A program made the position numbers and the translations under genes. A stretch of DNA of 64,000 bases from Oscillospiraceae bacterium. Lineage in GTDB: Bacteria > Bacillota > Clostridia > Oscillospirales > Acutalibacteraceae. The DNA lies in assembly GCA_009785335.1 (NCBI GenBank), contig WQWM01000002.1:1-64000 (forward strand). Reading direction: 5' to 3'. The notes below the pieces were generated by a model. The model ran no database searches. It saw only the letters and a program-made list of their open reading frames with translations, and was not told the origin of the DNA. This document shows, piece by piece, positions 47,269 to 55,432 of this stretch (positions are counted from its first letter, which is position 1; each line of letters opens with the position of its first letter).

Positions 47269-49314
47269 ATGCTGAATCCGCATGATATTCTGCGCGATGA
47301 ATTTGCGCGCCGCGGCGTAGCCTGCCCATTTGACGTGACGTTTGTCATTGATGAAACCATGCCGAATGATCATTATACATTAAGCATTAAGCACTCAGCA
47401 TTAAGCATGATAGCGAGAGGGTTAAGAGGGCATATCTTCGGCATTGGCAGGCTATTGCGTAAACTTGAAATTCGCGATGGCCAAGCGAAGCTTGTTTGTG
47501 ATATTTCGGGTGAATATGCACCACAAAAGCGCATTCGCGGCCATCAGCTGGGCTATCGCGGCAACAACAACACCTATGATGCTTGGACACCCGCGCAATT
47601 TCACCGCTACCATTTGGACATGATGCTTTATGGCGCAAACACCGTTGAACATGTGCCCGACGAAGGCGGCAACACCAGCGCACTCATGCCAATGCCGCCC
47701 AACGAATTGCTGGTAGAAGTTTCAACATCCTGCCAATTGCTTGACATGGACTTTGGTTTGTGGTATCCTATTGATGATAAACAACCCGCTAACCAAGCAC
47801 TGGCAGAGCGTGAGCGCGTGTTCGCCAGCCTGCCCAAACTGGATTATCTGTTTATTCCTGGCAGCGATCCCGGTGAGCTAGCACCCGATGAATTATTCAA
47901 ACGCGGTGAGGTTTATAGCGCTGCCATGCGTGCAGTGCACCCGCAAGCGAAACTGTGGATTAGTGCGCAAATGCCGCACAACAGCCCGCAATGGCCAGCG
48001 CAGTTTAAGGCCGAGCTGGATAAACTGCCCACATGGCTGGACGGCGTGATCATGGGGCCGAATCATGCCTTTACTACGCAGGAAATTCGCCGTACGGTGC
48101 CCATGCAATACGACGTGCGGCTATATCCGGATATCACGCACAACCTGCGTTGCGAATATCCTGTGCACTACACGCGTGATGATTGGCACTCTGCCCTGGC
48201 AAGTACTCTCTCTCGTGAAAGCGTGAACCCGCGCCCACAGGAGTTCGCGATGCTGCACCGCCAAACGCGTGGTTTTGTCAGCGGGTCAGTGAGTTATTCT
48301 GAGGGTGTGCATGACGACCTGAACAAGATGTTGTGGACAGACCTGGACTGGTTTGGCGATGCCATCAGCGTGCGCGAAAGCGTTGAAGATTACTGCCGTC
48401 TGTTCCTGTGGGGCATCGAAACAGAAATCATGACCGATGCGTTGCTGATGCTTGAGCTGAATTGGGAAGGTGACCCAGCACTGAATCCTACGATAGACTA
48501 TTGCGCGGCATTGTGGCAGGAAAACGAGGGGCTGCTGGATGACAACTGGCGATATCATTTGCACTATTTTCGGGCGTTGTGTGACTATTATGTACGTCAC
48601 AAGCGCATTGCAGAACTGGAAGCAATTGCAAAAAGCGATTACGACTACAAGCATCCTAGGCACAATTTTTTCTCCATCGCGAAAACGCTGTTTGCGCAAA
48701 TTGGCATTCAACTGGATGTGGAGAATTTTGGCGGCTTGCACTGGGAGCGCGGCTGCACGCTGGATACCATCGACCGCCCCACCACTGACCTGCCATGGCT
48801 GAAAAAACAGCGGGATAGGGGACTGCTTGCACAAAGCTTGCAGCGCAATGTGGTGCAAGATGACGAATTTTACTTCAGCTTTGCCCATCATTCGCGTGAT
48901 GTGCTCAACGCGAAGCAGCAGGGCGAGTTCTACCTCAACTTTCATGGTGACAGACCCTGCAATAACGGCGATTACCCCACCTGCACCTTGCAGGTTTTCG
49001 ATAACCACACGTTTTATGCCAACCTTGGCGGCTTTGCCCCGGGACAGGATTACACCCTGCGCATTACGTGGTGGCGCAACAAAGCCGGGCTGAATTCACC
49101 TGAGTTTCGCATGCTGGCCAACGGGCACAGCATTGGCGCAGGCTGTGAAGACGCTGACTTCGACCACGCCATGGTAGGTCCTGACCGTGACATGCTGCAC
49201 ACCTGCAGCTATCATTTGCCTGCCGCATGGTTTGAAAACGGTTGCCTTGCACTGGAATTCAGCGAGCCGCACACCGGTGTGATGTTCAGCGAGTTTTGGC
49301 TAATACGAAAGTGA
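47269..49314 (+). CDS. Large cytosolic glycosidase-like protein, unclassified TIM-barrel type
   Basis: This 681-residue protein without signal peptide resembles GH20/GH67/GH115-type enzymes. It has FGIGRLLRKLEI, then KRIRGHQLGYRGNNNTYDAW and LDMMLYGANTVEHVPDEGG near residue 120, and VIMGPNHAFT near 265. It ends in a beta-sandwich (WFENGCLALEFSEP). I do not know the family for certain and did not assign catalytic residues; Glu and Asp in VPDEGG and ITHNL are candidates. Around residues 38-52 the DNA is an AT-rich repeat (ATTAAGCATTAAGC) that translates as SIKHSALSMIARG, likely an insertion. The ATG has GAGGTGG upstream. Confidence 0.6.
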   Translation: MLNPHDILRDEFARRGVACPFDVTFVIDETMPNDHYTLSIKHSALSMIARGLRGHIFGIGRLLRKLEIRDGQAKLVCDISGEYAPQKRIRGHQLGYRGNNNTYDAWTPAQFHRYHLDMMLYGANTVEHVPDEGGNTSALMPMPPNELLVEVSTSCQLLDMDFGLWYPIDDKQPANQALAERERVFASLPKLDYLFIPGSDPGELAPDELFKRGEVYSAAMRAVHPQAKLWISAQMPHNSPQWPAQFKAELDKLPTWLDGVIMGPNHAFTTQEIRRTVPMQYDVRLYPDITHNLRCEYPVHYTRDDWHSALASTLSRESVNPRPQEFAMLHRQTRGFVSGSVSYSEGVHDDLNKMLWTDLDWFGDAISVRESVEDYCRLFLWGIETEIMTDALLMLELNWEGDPALNPTIDYCAALWQENEGLLDDNWRYHLHYFRALCDYYVRHKRIAELEAIAKSDYDYKHPRHNFFSIAKTLFAQIGIQLDVENFGGLHWERGCTLDTIDRPTTDLPWLKKQRDRGLLAQSLQRNVVQDDEFYFSFAHHSRDVLNAKQQGEFYLNFHGDRPCNNGDYPTCTLQVFDNHTFYANLGGFAPGQDYTLRITWWRNKAGLNSPEFRMLANGHSIGAGCEDADFDHAMVGPDRDMLHTCSYHLPAAWFENGCLALEFSEPHTGVMFSEFWLIRK

Positions 49315-49318
49315 ACAC

Positions 49319-49430
49319 CTGCGGTGCGGCTTTGTCGCTTCGCTGGATCTATTCTAGCTCCTATAGAAAACCACCGCGAAGCGGTCTAAAGTTTTTTGGT
49401 TCTTTTTTCAAAAAAGAACAAGAAAAAGGA
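49319..49430. repeat. Composite intergenic repeat, short copy ahead of the PHP gene
   Basis: Modules: GTCGCTTCGCTGGATC, CCACCGCGAAGCGGTCTAAAG, TTTTTTGGTTC and the hairpin GTTCTTTTTTC/AAAAAAGAAC, followed directly by AAGAAAAAGGAGG, the ribosome binding site of the next gene. Confidence 0.7.
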
Positions 49431-49437
49431 GGCTGCC

Positions 49438-50940
49438 ATGAAAAAAGCATTATCTATTATGTTAGCGTTGGGAATGATGTTTAGCGTGGTTACGGTTGCT
49501 GCATATGCTGAACCTGTACCTGAAGCAGTGTCTTTGGAATCCGCGTTACCATTCACCATCGGCAATGCCTATGCCAATGTGTGTTGGGACACCTGGAATC
49601 AATACAAAGCGCAGCTGCATGTGCACACCGATGCCAGCGATGGCTCGGTGCCCATCAATCAAGTGATTGAAGTGCATTATTCGCTCAATTACGACATTTT
49701 GGCCATCACCGACCACATGGTCGTGGGCGTACCATGGGACCAGATTCCCCACACAACGCCGCTGATGCGTCTGGTTGAGCTCAACCGCACCGGCATGCGT
49801 CCGTTGCGCCCGCTTACCAGCGAACGCCGTGAGCAAATCACCACCGGTGTTGGGCGTTATTGGCCTGACGGCAGTCCGCGTCCCATGCTGGAAGTGACCC
49901 ATGCCAATGAACTCAACGGCGCGGTGTTTCGACAAAACCACGTGCAGGGCTTTTTCAGCAACTACGGGCAGGGTGTGCTGGGCGTGACCCTAGATTATCT
50001 GCGCCCCATTCGCGGTGTGCATGCAGATGGCGGCATCTCCGTCATCAATCACCCTGGCGATACCCACCGTGCTCGCCACGACCCCGACCCCATGACCTTT
50101 TTTGACCGCTATCCCCATTGGATTGACAAGTTCGCCTATCCGCTGCTGCATTATTACCAAAGTGCCGTGGGCGTTGATATCAGCAGTGGCTGGGACCAAA
50201 ACACGCAGTTCGACCGCATGTTTTATGACCGCTTGTTGGAGCGGCTGATTCCGCATGGTGTGGTGCCATGGAGCTTCACCTGGAGCGATGGCCACCAACA
50301 TGGCGAGTTCGATCGCGCCTGGAGTGTGCACCTGATGACTGAATTAACTGAGCCCGAATTGCGCCGCAGCATGGAAGAAGGCACGTTGTTTGGTTTTTCG
50401 CGCTCGGCTCGCTTCGAAATGGGTGAGCAATATTGGCGCGGCGAGGGAGATGCCCCGCGTGTGAACCGCATCACTGTGTGCGAACAAGACGGTACTATCG
50501 ACATTCAAGCTGAGCTATATGATGAAATTGTGTGGGTGAGCCACCGCACGCGTGAAGTGCACCGCGGCAATACGCTGAATATCGCAGAACATCTGGAAGA
50601 TGATTACTTTTTCGTGCGTGCTTACCTAATGGGACCCGGTGGCGTGCTGTTTGTGCAGCCATTCACCGTGCTGCGGCAAGGGCAAGTGCTGGTGTCGCAA
50701 CCCATCGAAAACCCGCGTGACAGCTCCACCAATCTTAACATTTTAGCGGATATCGGCGAATTTGCCAAGCGTTGGTTTTTGCCGTGGCGTTTGGTCTGGT
50801 GGACCATTACCCAGTTTGATCCATGGACGATGATGCCGCGCCTGATGGGTGCGTTGGGGCAGGTTTATCACCCCACCACACCTGAGCCGGGCACGATGTT
50901 CTGCCCAGTTGAGTTGCAATTCGTAATGCGTAATTCGTAA
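49438..50940 (+). CDS. Secreted PHP-domain phosphoesterase-like protein
   Basis: This 500-residue protein has a signal peptide (MKKALSIMLALGMMFSVVTV, then AAYAEP). A PHP domain follows: LHVHTDASDGS at residues 59-69 and ILAITDHMVV near 83 give metal ligands, VINHPGD near 205 and WSDGHQHG near 285. PHP enzymes cleave phosphoesters with two or three metals; secreted members may act on extracellular nucleotides or polymers. The domain is followed by a beta-rich region and an aromatic segment (WRLVWWTITQF). The start at 49438 has AAGGAGG upstream; an extension to 49396 would read through a repeat. The last codons come from a repeated AT-rich element. Confidence 0.82.
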   Translation: MKKALSIMLALGMMFSVVTVAAYAEPVPEAVSLESALPFTIGNAYANVCWDTWNQYKAQLHVHTDASDGSVPINQVIEVHYSLNYDILAITDHMVVGVPWDQIPHTTPLMRLVELNRTGMRPLRPLTSERREQITTGVGRYWPDGSPRPMLEVTHANELNGAVFRQNHVQGFFSNYGQGVLGVTLDYLRPIRGVHADGGISVINHPGDTHRARHDPDPMTFFDRYPHWIDKFAYPLLHYYQSAVGVDISSGWDQNTQFDRMFYDRLLERLIPHGVVPWSFTWSDGHQHGEFDRAWSVHLMTELTEPELRRSMEEGTLFGFSRSARFEMGEQYWRGEGDAPRVNRITVCEQDGTIDIQAELYDEIVWVSHRTREVHRGNTLNIAEHLEDDYFFVRAYLMGPGGVLFVQPFTVLRQGQVLVSQPIENPRDSSTNLNILADIGEFAKRWFLPWRLVWWTITQFDPWTMMPRLMGALGQVYHPTTPEPGTMFCPVELQFVMRNS

Positions 50941-51022
50941 TGCGCAATTATTCTAAAAAGCACCCCCAGCATGGACGAAACTCTCGTCTGTACTGGGGGA
51001 TGAATTTTTGATTAATTACGAA
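50941..51022. repeat. AT-rich repeats bracketing a terminator between two convergent genes
   Basis: The ends of both genes are written in the same repeat: AATTCGTAATGCGTAATTCG plus TAATGCGCAATTA at 50928-50950, and on the minus strand CAATGCGTAATTCGTAATTA at 51012-51030. Each repeat contributes the stop codon. The element also ends the DUF454 gene at 28186. Confidence 0.65.
50963..51010. terminator. Long hairpin terminator between the PHP and cysS genes
   Basis: CCCCCAG...CTGGGGG (50963-50999) with an inner stem GACGAAACTCTCGTC, followed by ATGAATTTTTG. It can end both convergent transcripts. Confidence 0.8.
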
Positions 51023-52411
51023 TTACGCATTGAGAATCTTCGTGCCTTGCGGTGTGTCTTCAATTGTCACGCCCATGCTGGACAGTTGCGCGCGAATTTC
51101 ATCTGCACGTGCCCAGTTTTTGTCGCGGCGAGCCTGCTCGCGCTCGGCAACCAAGGCGGTGACTTCATCATCTGCTTTTGTCGCTTTGCGGTTATATAGC
51201 AGCCCCAGCACGCCGGTGAGTTCGTCGAATAACTCGGCTGCGGCTTGCAGGCTGGCCTTGCTCATGCTGTTCATATGGGTATTCAACTCGCGCACGAGGT
51301 CATACAAATGCCCCATGGCACCAGCAGTGTTTAGGTCGTCGTCCATCGCGGCAATGAAAGCTTCGCGATAATGCGTCAGGTCAAGCGATTCGCCGATTTC
51401 GCTTGCGCCAGACTTACTTGCAATCTCTAGGGCAAAATCAAGATTTTCGCGGCAGGTATACAGTCGCTGCAAGGCAGCTTTGGCTTGCTCAATCACATCG
51501 TACGAATAGTTCAATGGGCTGCGATAATGCGCGGCAATCATCATGAAGCGAATCGGCTCATAGCCAAATTTGTCGGCTACCTCACGCACGGTGAAAAAAT
51601 TACCCAAGCTTTTGCTCATCTTCACGTTGTCCACATTGATGAAGCCGTTGTGCATCCAGTAGCGCGCAAAGGGCACGCCATTGCAGCATTCACTTTGGGC
51701 GATTTCGTTTTCGTGATGCGGGAAGATGAGGTCTTGCCCGCCGCAGTGCAGGTCAATGGTGTCGCCCAAGTGATGTTTTGTCATCGCGCTGCACTCAATG
51801 TGCCAGCCGGGGCGACCCTGCCCCCAGGGGCTATCCCATGCGGGCTCGCCGGGTTTGGCTGACTTCCACAGTGCGAAGTCCATGGGCTCACGCTTTTGCT
51901 CGCCTGCCATGATGCGCGCACCAGCCTGCAAATCTTCAAGCGGTTGGTGCGACAGCTTGCCATAGCCTGCAAAACTGCTGGTGGAAAAATACACGTCGCC
52001 GCCGGATGCATAAGCATGACCATTGGCAATGAGCTGCTGCACCATGGCGATGATCTCGGGCATGCTGTCGGTTACTTTGGGGTGCACGGTGGCTTCGCGC
52101 ACGTTCATGCCCTTGGCGTCTGTCCAATATTCTTGAATGAACCGCTCAGAAATTTCCAGAGAGCTCACGCCTTCGTCGTTGGCCTTGTTGATGATTTTGT
52201 CGTCCACGTCGGTGAAATTTTGCGCGAATTTCACGTTGTGGCCACGCCATTCCAAATAGCGACGCAGGGTATCAAACACACACAGTGGGCGCGCGTTGCC
52301 AATGTGGATGTAATTATATACAGTAGGACCACAAGCATAAATGGTGTAGCCGTTTGCGTCAGCAGGGGTAAAATCTTCTTTTTGGCGGGTGAGGGTGTTG
52401 TAGATTTTCAT
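51023..52411 (-). CDS. cysS: Cysteinyl-tRNA synthetase
   Basis: This 462-residue class I synthetase charges tRNA-Cys. It has ACGPTVYNYIHIGNARP at residues 27-43 (Zn Cys28 and HIGN), GWHIECSAM near 207 (zinc Cys), GQDLIFPHHENEIAQSE near 230 and VKMSKSLGN near 268. The C-terminal anticodon domain is shorter than in E. coli. It overlaps the small zincin gene by 4 bases (ATGA) and follows it in the same operon. The 3' end is supplied by a repeat that carries the stop codon. Confidence 0.96.
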   Translation of the reverse strand: MKIYNTLTRQKEDFTPADANGYTIYACGPTVYNYIHIGNARPLCVFDTLRRYLEWRGHNVKFAQNFTDVDDKIINKANDEGVSSLEISERFIQEYWTDAKGMNVREATVHPKVTDSMPEIIAMVQQLIANGHAYASGGDVYFSTSSFAGYGKLSHQPLEDLQAGARIMAGEQKREPMDFALWKSAKPGEPAWDSPWGQGRPGWHIECSAMTKHHLGDTIDLHCGGQDLIFPHHENEIAQSECCNGVPFARYWMHNGFINVDNVKMSKSLGNFFTVREVADKFGYEPIRFMMIAAHYRSPLNYSYDVIEQAKAALQRLYTCRENLDFALEIASKSGASEIGESLDLTHYREAFIAAMDDDLNTAGAMGHLYDLVRELNTHMNSMSKASLQAAAELFDELTGVLGLLYNRKATKADDEVTALVAEREQARRDKNWARADEIRAQLSSMGVTIEDTPQGTKILNA

Positions 52412-52776
52412 GGCTGTTGGTTCCTTCTATATCTATCCAGTTTAATTTTGTCTTTGATCTCCAGGCCGCGCTCACCTGCTAAGGATTCCAAGTGGTGGGT
52501 GAACTCGTGCAGCAAAGTGTGGCGCAGCTTTGCCCGAAATTGCTCAGGCGGTAAATAGCCATACACCTGCATAAACGAGCCGTAATACATGCGGATGCAG
52601 CGACCGTAATCTCGGCGGCAGTTGTAGTCGCCCATCACACAAAGCCCAGAGAATTCGGGGTGGTGCTTTGCTTCGGGCAGCACAATGACTCCGCCGTGCA
52701 GTTTTTCCCAAAATGCATCAGGCAGTTCGGCGGCGATGTCATCGAGCATCGCGTGCATGTCGTCAATTGTATACAT
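52408..52776 (-). CDS. Small zincin-like metallopeptidase
   Basis: This 122-residue protein has the zinc motif LLHEFTHHLESL (HExxH) near residue 88. The preceding text (DAFWEKLHGGVIVLPEAKHH) matches the small Zincin_1 metallopeptidase family. No signal peptide is present, so it is cytosolic. Its role is unknown. It overlaps cysS by 4 bases and lies 5 bases after the thioredoxin lipoprotein gene, so it is part of the same transcript. Confidence 0.83.
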   Translation of the reverse strand: MYTIDDMHAMLDDIAAELPDAFWEKLHGGVIVLPEAKHHPEFSGLCVMGDYNCRRDYGRCIRMYYGSFMQVYGYLPPEQFRAKLRHTLLHEFTHHLESLAGERGLEIKDKIKLDRYRRNQQP

Positions 52777-52781
52777 ATGCT

Positions 52782-53267
52782 CTAATCCATCCGCAAATCA
52801 TCAATGTGCAGCCGCAACATGGTTTCGTTTAGCGTACCAATATGGCGGTGCAGCACCTCGCCGTTGGCGTTGATGAACACCGTGGTGGGGAAGTGCGTGA
52901 GCGCAAAGGCTTGCGCGGCTTCTTGCAACAGGTCAAAATATATAGGGAAGCTGTGCCCTGCATTGTTGATGAATTGCATGGCGCGATCGCGGCTTTCGCC
53001 CACGTTCACGCTCATCATGCGCACATTGCTGTCACCAAGTTCGTCAAACACCGTTTGCCAGGCGGGCATCATGCGGCGGCAGCTAGGGCACCAGCTTGCC
53101 CAAAAGTTGATGACGAGCGCTTGGCCTTGGGTAAACTCAACCGCATTACCTTGTAGGTCTTCCACCGCAAACATCGGGGCAGGAGACACTTCTTGCGGCA
53201 ATGCTGTGCCGCATGCGGTGAATAATAGCAAGCCAATCAGCAAAATTGGCAGCAATATTTTTCTCAT
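52782..53267 (-). CDS. TlpA/ResA-like thioredoxin lipoprotein 1
   Basis: This 161-residue protein has a lipobox (LFTAC, Cys19) and a thioredoxin-fold domain with the redox motif WASWCPSC (Cys60 and Cys63), cis-Pro in HFPTTVFIN and the TlpA-type central insert. It should reduce disulfides in extracytoplasmic proteins (for example c-type cytochrome or other partners) with electrons delivered by CcdA. It overlaps the next upstream gene by 4 bases. Two related lipoproteins behind one CcdA suggests different partners. Confidence 0.88.
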   Translation of the reverse strand: MRKILLPILLIGLLLFTACGTALPQEVSPAPMFAVEDLQGNAVEFTQGQALVINFWASWCPSCRRMMPAWQTVFDELGDSNVRMMSVNVGESRDRAMQFINNAGHSFPIYFDLLQEAAQAFALTHFPTTVFINANGEVLHRHIGTLNETMLRLHIDDLRMD

Positions 53268-53797
53268 AGAATCTCCTGTAGGTCTTGCTGCAACTGGTTT
53301 AGCGTGCGCGTGCCCAGTCGCCAGCGCACGGCGTAGCCATCGGCGTTGATGAACACCGTGGTGGGCACGGCGGGCGCTTGCATGGCATTGTAGGCTTCTA
53401 AATACCAGTCGTGATATACAGGGAATCTTAAGTTGTTGTTGTTCATGTAGTCGCTGGCGTTGTAGAAGGCTTGTTGACGGTCACCATCTGTGCGCTGGTC
53501 TTCACGAGCATTGATGGCCATAATGCGCACTTGATCACCGAATTCTTCATAAAGCACCTGCACATGGGGCATCATTGCGGTGCAGTTTGGGCACCAGCTG
53601 TTCCAAAACACGATCACGGTGGGTGTGCCTAGCAGGTCATCACGCGTTACGGTGCCGCCTAAAATCGAAACCACCGAAAAATCGGGCAGAGGATTAAGAT
53701 TGCGCGGGGGAATCATTGCGCGAATTTGTGCGCAGCCGGTGAGAAAAACCAGCGAAAATGCGGCAACAGCCAGCAGAATTTTCTTCATTTTGTTCAT
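53264..53797 (-). CDS. TlpA/ResA-like thioredoxin lipoprotein 2
   Basis: This 177-residue lipoprotein (lipobox VFLTGC, Cys22) has a thioredoxin domain with WNSWCPNC (Cys69 and Cys72) and cis-Pro in AVPTTVFIN. It is a paralogue of the downstream protein and starts inside the end of ccdA (ATGA overlap). The start ATG at 53797 has AAAGGA upstream and gives a full signal peptide; the longer open frame overlaps ccdA and is not coding. It is likely reduced by CcdA. Confidence 0.88.
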   Translation of the reverse strand: MNKMKKILLAVAAFSLVFLTGCAQIRAMIPPRNLNPLPDFSVVSILGGTVTRDDLLGTPTVIVFWNSWCPNCTAMMPHVQVLYEEFGDQVRIMAINAREDQRTDGDRQQAFYNASDYMNNNNLRFPVYHDWYLEAYNAMQAPAVPTTVFINADGYAVRWRLGTRTLNQLQQDLQEIL

Positions 53798-54444
53798 GAT
53801 GGAATCCTTTCTAATAAGCCAAATATCATGGCAATGCCCAGTAAGATCAACAGCACGCCGGAGATTTTGTGAATCGTATTTTGGTGGCGACGCAAAAACG
53901 CTAGCACGCCCTTCAGATGATCCATCAGCATGGCGCACAGTACCAGCGGTAGCCCCACACCAAGGCTGAACACAAACAGCAGCAGCATGCCGCGCAGCGT
54001 GCCGCCTGCTTGCGCCGCTTGCATCAGCGCAATGCCCAGCATTGGCCCTGCGCAGGGGGTGAGCGCGGCCGCGAAGGTTAGCCCAAACACAATGGATTTT
54101 CCCAAACGCATATCTTGTGTGTTTACGCGGCGCGGTTGCAGTTTGTGCAAAAACGGCAGCCGAAACAGTCCAAGAAAGCTCAGCCCCAGCACAACAACGA
54201 TGAGCCCGGTGATGATGTTCACCCAAACGCGATGCTGGAAAACCAGCATACCCAGGGTGCCTGCAAACGCACCCAGCGCGGTGAACACCAGCGAGAAACC
54301 CAGCACAAAGCCCAAGGCATTGAGCAACGTGCGGCGACGGTTGTGCTGCCCGGCAGCGAAGTAGGTGACATAAAGCGGAAGCAGTGGCAACAGGCAGGGC
54401 GACACAAAGGTCAGCACGCCCTCGGCAAACAGCAAAGCAATCAT
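53794..54444 (-). CDS. ccdA: Cytochrome c biogenesis/thiol-reductant transporter, CcdA family
   Basis: This 216-residue protein has six membrane segments and the family cysteines in SPCLLPLLPLY (first helix) and LTPCAGPMLG (fourth helix). CcdA passes electrons from cytosolic thioredoxin to extracytoplasmic thioredoxins. The ATG at 54444 lies 7 bases after a promoter -10 box and has no ribosome binding site, so the message is probably leaderless. The five genes ccdA, two TlpA lipoproteins, zincin and cysS overlap by 4 bases or sit within 5 bases of each other. Confidence 0.9.
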   Translation of the reverse strand: MIALLFAEGVLTFVSPCLLPLLPLYVTYFAAGQHNRRRTLLNALGFVLGFSLVFTALGAFAGTLGMLVFQHRVWVNIITGLIVVVLGLSFLGLFRLPFLHKLQPRRVNTQDMRLGKSIVFGLTFAAALTPCAGPMLGIALMQAAQAGGTLRGMLLLFVFSLGVGLPLVLCAMLMDHLKGVLAFLRRHQNTIHKISGVLLILLGIAMIFGLLERIPS

Positions 54445-54451
54445 ACCATAT

Positions 54452-54480
54452 ATGATACCCTATTTCGGCGGATTTGTCAA
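54452..54480 (-). promoter_or_regulatory. Promoter of the ccdA operon, probably leaderless
   Basis: TTGACA (54480-54475), 17-bp spacer, TATCAT (54457-54452) on the minus strand. The -10 box ends 7 bases before the ATG at 54444. Confidence 0.8.
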
Positions 54481-54513
54481 GTTCTATTGCAGTGCGAAAA
54501 AAATATCTTCCTC

Positions 54514-54542
54514 TTGCGGAGCTGCTGTAATTATGCTATAAT
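54514..54542 (+). promoter_or_regulatory. Promoter of the leader peptide and AraC gene
   Basis: TTGCGG (54514-54519), 17-bp spacer, TATAAT (54537-54542) preceded by TGC (extended -10). Confidence 0.7.
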
Positions 54543-54571
54543 TAGCACAGAATGTAGAAAAGGAGCACCAA

Positions 54572-54619
54572 ATGCCGCTGGAACCTCTACTGGCGGCACA
54601 GGAGCAGCAATATGTTTAG
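54572..54619 (+). CDS. 15-codon leader peptide overlapping the AraC start
   Basis: A strong ribosome binding site (AAAAGGAG) precedes ATG at 54572. The frame reads MPLEPLLAAQEQQYV and stops with TAG at 54617-54619. The AraC start codon lies inside this frame (ATG at 54612 within TAT-GTT-TAG), so the two genes overlap by 8 bases and their translation is coupled. The peptide has no obvious membrane segment. Its own site plus the overlap suggest translational control of the regulator. It is too short to judge by homology. Confidence 0.6.
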   Translation: MPLEPLLAAQEQQYV

Positions 54620-55397
54620 CCTAGCATCTATTTACCGCCCACTTACCGCGCAGGCGAATCACTTTCACAGTCATTCGCCTTGCGCAGCGCTTACCCCCTT
54701 CGTGGCCAATTATTGGGGCACGGAGGATGTTTTTCATGCGGTGGCGAAAACGCCTTTGTTGGTGATACCCGACACTTGCAGGGATGTGATTTTCGAGGTC
54801 AACCATGCTACGGCAACGGTGCGTTGCACACAGTGTTGCTTGGACGGCTCATCGTTTGTTGCTTATCCTCTGCCGAACACAACAACGCGCTTTGCCATTC
54901 GATTTTACTGCTGGTCTGTTCATTTTTTCGACGATTGTCAAAATTGGCTGCCGTTTTTTACGCAAATGCTGCTCAGCACGCATACAATCCATGAGCGCGT
55001 TGCGAAAACCGAACAGTTTTTGCTCAAAAAGTTGGATGCATCGCGCGGCAACGCTAATATCATGAATGCGCTGTATCATATCCTCAAGTGCCATGGCAAT
55101 GCAAAAGTGCTTGATATTTGTGGCTATGCCAGCGTGAGTCAACGGCAGATGGAGCGGTTGTTTTTGCAGCACATTGGCGCAACCATGAAGCAGACCGTAA
55201 ACTTGGTGCGCTATCAAAATGTGTGGCGCGATGTGGTGAGTTTGGAATGTTTTGATGTGTTGGATGCAGTGGACAAGTATGGGTATGCTGACCAGTCGCA
55301 CTTGCTGCGCTCGTTTGCAAAATATCACTATGGTATGACACCCACACAGGCGCGGCGCGATGTCGATTTTTTACAAGACAAGACGGGCAAGATGTGA
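54612..55397 (+). CDS. AraC-family transcriptional regulator
   Basis: This 261-residue protein has an N-terminal effector domain that opens with ALTPFVANYWGTED, as in DUF6597-type sensor domains. The C-terminal double helix-turn-helix is of the AraC type (VLDICGYASVSQRQMERLFL and DAVDKYGYADQSHLLRSFAKYHYGMTP). It probably senses a small molecule and regulates nearby genes; the targets are not visible. The ATG is preceded by CAGGAG inside the leader peptide frame, so its expression depends on that peptide. The toroid-protein gene follows after 35 bases. Confidence 0.85.
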   Translation: MFSLASIYRPLTAQANHFHSHSPCAALTPFVANYWGTEDVFHAVAKTPLLVIPDTCRDVIFEVNHATATVRCTQCCLDGSSFVAYPLPNTTTRFAIRFYCWSVHFFDDCQNWLPFFTQMLLSTHTIHERVAKTEQFLLKKLDASRGNANIMNALYHILKCHGNAKVLDICGYASVSQRQMERLFLQHIGATMKQTVNLVRYQNVWRDVVSLECFDVLDAVDKYGYADQSHLLRSFAKYHYGMTPTQARRDVDFLQDKTGKM

Positions 55398-55432
55398 TAA
55401 AATGATGAAAACAATCGAAAGGAGTTCATGAT

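Noticed and set aside
49396-49437. N-terminal extension of the PHP gene
   Set aside because: It translates the same repeat; the signal peptide begins at 49438 with AAGGAGG upstream.
53798-54226. Long N-terminal part of the second TlpA gene
   Set aside because: It overlaps ccdA out of frame and has no ribosome site; the lipoprotein signal starts at 53797.
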